Source: an uncultured Synergistia bacterium (GTDB lineage: Bacteria > Eremiobacterota > SpSt-956 > JAKJGF01). From it: a stretch of 18,032 nt of DNA. Numbering within the stretch: the first letter of the stretch is position 1; every line of letters starts with the position of its first letter. Below are positions 15,701 through 18,032 of this stretch, one piece after another. The stretch covers positions 1 to 18,032 of the forward strand of contig CALARM010000027.1 of assembly GCA_937888925.1 (NCBI GenBank), written 5' to 3'. The notes beneath the pieces were generated by a model that was not told the DNA's origin, did no database searches, and saw only the letters and a list, made by a program, of their open reading frames with translations. Made by a program: the position numbers and the translations under genes.

Positions 15701-18032
15701 TTGCAAAAAATCCATCGAAAATATAAGATCATCTATATCAAAGATAATCGGTATATGTTTATCTTTAAATTTATTTATTATATGTCCTAACTTATGTGTC
15801 ATAAATGCTCTGAAAATTACTAATATATCAGAATCCATTAAAGAATTCATCATGTCTACATCAGTCTCGTAAAAGACGAAGCATTCTATTCCTTTCCTGG
15901 TTAATTCTTCAATTAAATTATAGATTCTGTATCTTTTAGAGTTTTGATCAAATGGTGTAACTAAAAAAGATATTTTTTTGATATTTGTTTCTTTATATTT
16001 TCCCGGGTTAAAATGTTCCATTGTTACATTAAATATTTTTTTAATATTTATTTGGCTATTCCTGTTCTCTAATTGAATTTCCAGCCATATTTTCTCTTCT
16101 CCGTATTTATTGAACATAACTGATGTACTGAAACCGCTATTGCTACTAAATTTATACTCTTTATAACATTCTTTTACATCTTTTCTTTCTATCGGGTAAT
16201 TACATTTATAAGAAGAGTTACCGGCATGCAATATAATGTTGTTAATTTTTTCTGTTTCATGAAAACACCATCCTGAAAAAACTACAGGTTTAAAAGGTGG
16301 CCCTTCCCACCTGTCCGGTAAATCTAACCAGTATAGAAAACCTTTTGTAATGAACTTATTTTCTATATCAAGGTTCAGCTTCTTCCCGTTATTCAGAATA
16401 ACTTCAAGGTATAATGACTGTTTGCCTGTATTTTTAAAAGAGATATATGAGTTAAATCCGCTGTTTAAACTGAATGGATAATCCTTATAGATTTCTCTTA
16501 CATCCTTTCTTTCTATCTGGTAATTACATTCAAAAGAAGAAGTATCAGTATGTATTGTAATTTTTTCAATTTTTTCGGTTTCGTGGAAACACCAGCCTGA
16601 GATAAGAATTTTTTCTCCTGTAATAACTTCCCATGTTTTCGGTATATCCAGAGAATAGAAAAATCTCTTTATATTGAATTTTTTCTCCATGGGAAATTTC
16701 AATTTTTTTGCATTATCCATAATAACTTCTAAATATAAAGAATTTTCTCCCGGTGTATTAAAAGATATATATGCATTAAATCCACAGTTCCAGCTGAAAG
16801 TATAATCTTTATATACCTCTCCGACATCTTTTCTTTCTATAGGATAATTACATTCAAACGAAGAATTATCCGTGTATACTATAATTTTTTCGATTTTTTC
16901 AGTTTCGTGGAAACACCATCCGGAGATAAGAATGGTTTCTCCTGTTGTGCCTTCTCGGTTCTCTGGCAAATCCAGAAAATAGAGAATTTTCTTTATATTG
17001 AATTTTTTATCTATTTCAATTATCTGTTTTTTCCCATTCTTCAGAATAACTTCAAGATATAACGATTTTTCACCAGGTGTATCAAAAGATATATATGCAT
17101 TAAATCCGCTGTTTAAACTGAACGAATATTCTTCATAGTTCTCTTTCACGTCTTTTCGTTCCATTGGATAATTACACTCAAAAGAAGAATTATCAGTGCA
17201 TATTGTGATTTTTTCAATTTTTTCAGTTTCATGGAAACACCAGCCGGAGACAAGAATTGCTTCTCCTGTTGTGCCTTCCAAAGGTATCGACACGTCCAGA
17301 GAATGAAAAATTCTATATATATTGAGTTTTTTATCTGTGTCAATTTTCAGGTTTTTTCTATTGTTTAGAATAACTTCAAGATATAAAGATTTTTCACCAG
17401 GTGTATTGAAAGATATATATGTATTAAATCCGCTGTTTAAGCTGAAAGGATAGTCGTTATATACTTCTCCCACGTCTTTTCTTTCTATCGGATACGTACA
17501 CTCATAGGAGGAATTGTCGGTATGTATTATGATTTTTTCAATTTTTTCACTTTTGTGAAAGCACCAGCCGGCGATAAGAATTTTTTCTTCTATGATAAAG
17601 CTCAATGTTTCTGGCAAATCTAAAGAATAAATAATTTTTTTTGTGCTCTTGAAATATTTATTTACGCCTTTTATTATTTTATTTATATTAAGATTTTTAA
17701 CAATAAATTTGGCAATTTTTCTCTTTTTTGAATTTTCAGGTAAAAGGAAATCTCTGATACTGTAGTATTTACATAAAGCTTTCCATCCATGAGACATATA
17801 AATATCATTTAATATTCTTTCTTTTTCCTGAAGGGCAATTATGTGATTATTTTGGTTATATAGTAATATGTTTTTTCTCTCTATATTATCTTTTAGTTCG
17901 TATTCTATATGTTTCATCTGATTGTATAGATTTTTTATAATCTCTTCTTTTTCCTGAATAATATTTATTTTTTCCTGTTCTTTTTCCTGAATAATATTTA
18001 TTTTTTCCTGTTCTTTTTCCTGAATAATATTT
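12731..18032 (-). CDS. giant multi-glycosyltransferase with coiled coil and five tandem beta-rich modules (5' end outside the window)
   Basis: The frame is open to the right edge, so the start is outside; residue numbers count from the internal Met at 17917. Upstream of it is a coiled coil of 11-residue repeats (IIQEKEQEKIN), then MSHGWKALCKYYSIRDFLLP (41-60), a segment often seen after coiled coils in surface-glycan GTs. Residues 95-634 are five 108-residue modules with a GWCFH motif. GT unit 1 (about 645-1055, GT4-like) has FDIDDLIF (726-733), KIGYFSGTITH (879-889), FHVVGEL and FESALVLVPTVAS (972-984). GT unit 2 (about 1068-1300, GT2) has LVDDHSPDNS, NSGNCISRNSG, DAD (1167-1169) and GFGWEDIEMGYVL. 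GT unit 3 (about 1375-1728, GT4-like) has ICHGTPQF, VIWHGFDPTEFYP and RGEGMMCGLVPVS. Each unit keeps its family motifs, so all three may be active in building one chain. No signal peptide or membrane spans are visible; cytosolic action is likely. Confidence 0.88.
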   Translation of the reverse strand, partial: NIIQEKEQEKINIIQEKEQEKINIIQEKEEIIKNLYNQMKHIEYELKDNIERKNILLYNQNNHIIALQEKERILNDIYMSHGWKALCKYYSIRDFLLPENSKKRKIAKFIVKNLNINKIIKGVNKYFKSTKKIIYSLDLPETLSFIIEEKILIAGWCFHKSEKIEKIIIHTDNSSYECTYPIERKDVGEVYNDYPFSLNSGFNTYISFNTPGEKSLYLEVILNNRKNLKIDTDKKLNIYRIFHSLDVSIPLEGTTGEAILVSGWCFHETEKIEKITICTDNSSFECNYPMERKDVKENYEEYSFSLNSGFNAYISFDTPGEKSLYLEVILKNGKKQIIEIDKKFNIKKILYFLDLPENREGTTGETILISGWCFHETEKIEKIIVYTDNSSFECNYPIERKDVGEVYKDYTFSWNCGFNAYISFNTPGENSLYLEVIMDNAKKLKFPMEKKFNIKRFFYSLDIPKTWEVITGEKILISGWCFHETEKIEKITIHTDTSSFECNYQIERKDVREIYKDYPFSLNSGFNSYISFKNTGKQSLYLEVILNNGKKLNLDIENKFITKGFLYWLDLPDRWEGPPFKPVVFSGWCFHETEKINNIILHAGNSSYKCNYPIERKDVKECYKEYKFSSNSGFSTSVMFNKYGEEKIWLEIQLENRNSQINIKKIFNVTMEHFNPGKYKETNIKKISFLVTPFDQNSKRYRIYNLIEELTRKGIECFVFYETDVDMMNSLMDSDILVIFRAFMTHKLGHIINKFKDKHIPIIFDIDDLIFSMDFLQYFDGLNYKNDWEKKQFLFGVQQWKETLLRCDYITCTTKLLADISGKLDKKSFVIKNTINNIQYEFSKKLIEKPWYIISPETIEKLNGNMEDNKINIMKSIKNIPLSKEDIENILKKEKFTRNEIELINKHSGIKKNKAVKIGYFSGTITHNKDFLEASNGLYKILKEFPDIEFHVVGELDLEEKFSEFGKRIIRKPIMDYVEMLKYLSNMDINLAPLELNNIFTSCKSELKIFESALVLVPTVASPTDSYKQCITDGVDGFLAETQEEWFTKISLLITDPCLRKKMAEIARDNFVRKYYIKHVITDVIDIYKTIIEDYKMSGFFLNGQLPVFSIISILYGKEKEIKYYLDSFTRQTYPGTFEIILVDDHSPDNSIKIVEDYINNLKEDTYKKNVPSIRIIKNEKNSGNCISRNSGIKHATGDIIIIIDADCIVNKDFLLAHASAYTYKDCDVVIGPFNIETEGKEPFTVLTDYEHNPEKVEENAILQDTINYRSFLNCITRNFSIRKSFIDKDLFNPLFSYSKDPASGFGWEDIEMGYVLYKKGARIKYTPHAFSIHITHASAVNDDTKPVRSLLNFRRLYETHPELLYIARRWTLDTYEKILDWMAYHKNQKNEDNYYLENMFQRFIPSSFYIKSNRKLNILTYRWHCSHQYELYKLPYNFTLATGLGTGITEFWEYDKRPLPENAIFKDISSINIKNYDLAILHFDENVLSPEHTNGFIRPDWKWGDTFKWFMGNADIPKIAICHGTPQFYGQYDINYREDNLMEVMEEERKKLLNLTENIMVVVNSYQAQREWQFKNSTVIWHGFDPTEFYPATYKKGILTMFLNAMLYRPHYNGYFIFKDVFKEFPDEFMPDTLSVPEPDINYRHDNNNYAYAKFRNYIDEIRQYSIYFNPTLRSPMPRSRGEGMMCGLVPVSNNNHDVDLFIKNGVNGFYSNDPGELREYLLYLSKNPEKTRKIGMEARKTAIDIFNHDRYLKLWEDNISEILK
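16016..17635 (-). repeat. five tandem 324-base repeats encoding 108-residue GWCFH modules
   Basis: Five in-frame copies of 324 bases follow each other without spacer. The Trp of the GWCFH motif is at residues 118, 226, 334, 442 and 550 of the giant GT (numbered from the Met at 17917), and the Leu-Asp pair opening each module is at 100, 208, 316, 424 and 532, so the period is exactly 108. Shared motifs per copy are LDxP, SGWCFHETEKIEKI, SSFECNYPIERKDV, FSLNSGFN, YISF and SLYLEVIL. The fifth copy is most diverged. Similarity is plain at the DNA level, for example around 17160-17250 against 16835-16930. Single copies of such modules occur N-terminal to bacterial glycan GTs; five in register is unusual to my knowledge. 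Confidence 0.92.
17948..18032 (-). repeat. perfect 33-base tandem repeat encoding 11-residue coiled-coil units
   Basis: The 33-base unit is present twice in full (17948-17980 and 17981-18013), and the first 19 bases of a third copy (18014-18032) reach the window edge, with no mismatch. It encodes the hendecad IIQEKEQEKIN in the frame of the giant GT. The copy number beyond the edge is unknown. Confidence 0.9.

Noticed and set aside
17146..17343. Minus-strand open frame of 65 codons inside the giant GT gene
   Set aside because: It is an out-of-frame shadow of the 324-base repeats and has no start site signal; the main frame carries the conserved motifs.
16016..18032. Tandem repeats as a CRISPR or satellite array
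   Set aside because: Both the 324-base and 33-base repeats are in frame, encode conserved protein modules and have no spacers.

Overview
The window is a single, densely packed glycan-assembly locus from an AT-rich bacterium that uses the standard code (TGA is a stop, TGG codes Trp). Ribosome binding sites are of the AGGAG/GGAAGG type. One gene encodes a lipoprotein with a loose lipobox (F-N-S-C), which fits a Gram-negative-type, possibly spirochaete-like or related diderm. The sequence alone does not fix the phylum. I see no RNA genes, transposases, CRISPR arrays or origins, and no gene-free stretch longer than about 110 bases.

Layout. Eight genes lie head to tail on the minus strand, transcribed from the right edge to about position 819. 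In order of transcription they are: a giant protein, cut by the right window edge, with a coiled coil, five tandem beta-rich modules and three glycosyltransferase (GT) units (12731-18032); a lipoprotein with a carbohydrate-binding-like domain (10889-12619); an asparagine synthetase fused to a methyltransferase (8258-10873); a protein with two methyltransferase domains, a jelly-roll and two small repeated modules (5779-8214); a membrane GT with an added C-terminal jelly-roll (3726-5702); an FkbM methyltransferase (3005-3736); a methyltransferase-GT2 fusion (1544-2968); and a small methyltransferase (819-1541). Gaps run from an 11-base overlap to 111 bases, so one operon is likely. Its promoter is outside the window. 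At the left edge a plus-strand fragment (to 813) converges on the operon and is a paralogue of the lipoprotein's C-terminal half.

How the genes may work together (inference). The set holds five GT units and six class I methyltransferase domains, plus one glutamine-dependent amidotransferase/synthetase. This suggests a surface polysaccharide or glycolipid, or glycans on surface proteins, that is extended in the cytosol by the multi-GT protein and modified by methylation and amidation. A polyprenyl-phosphate-sugar-dependent membrane GT would add a residue on the outer face of the inner membrane. The lipoprotein may bind or hold the product at the surface.

The most unusual feature is the modular architecture. 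Known parts have been fused, duplicated and strung with non-catalytic beta-sandwich modules: five exact 108-residue repeats in one protein, related jelly-rolls in three others, and a methyltransferase domain shared between two adjacent genes.
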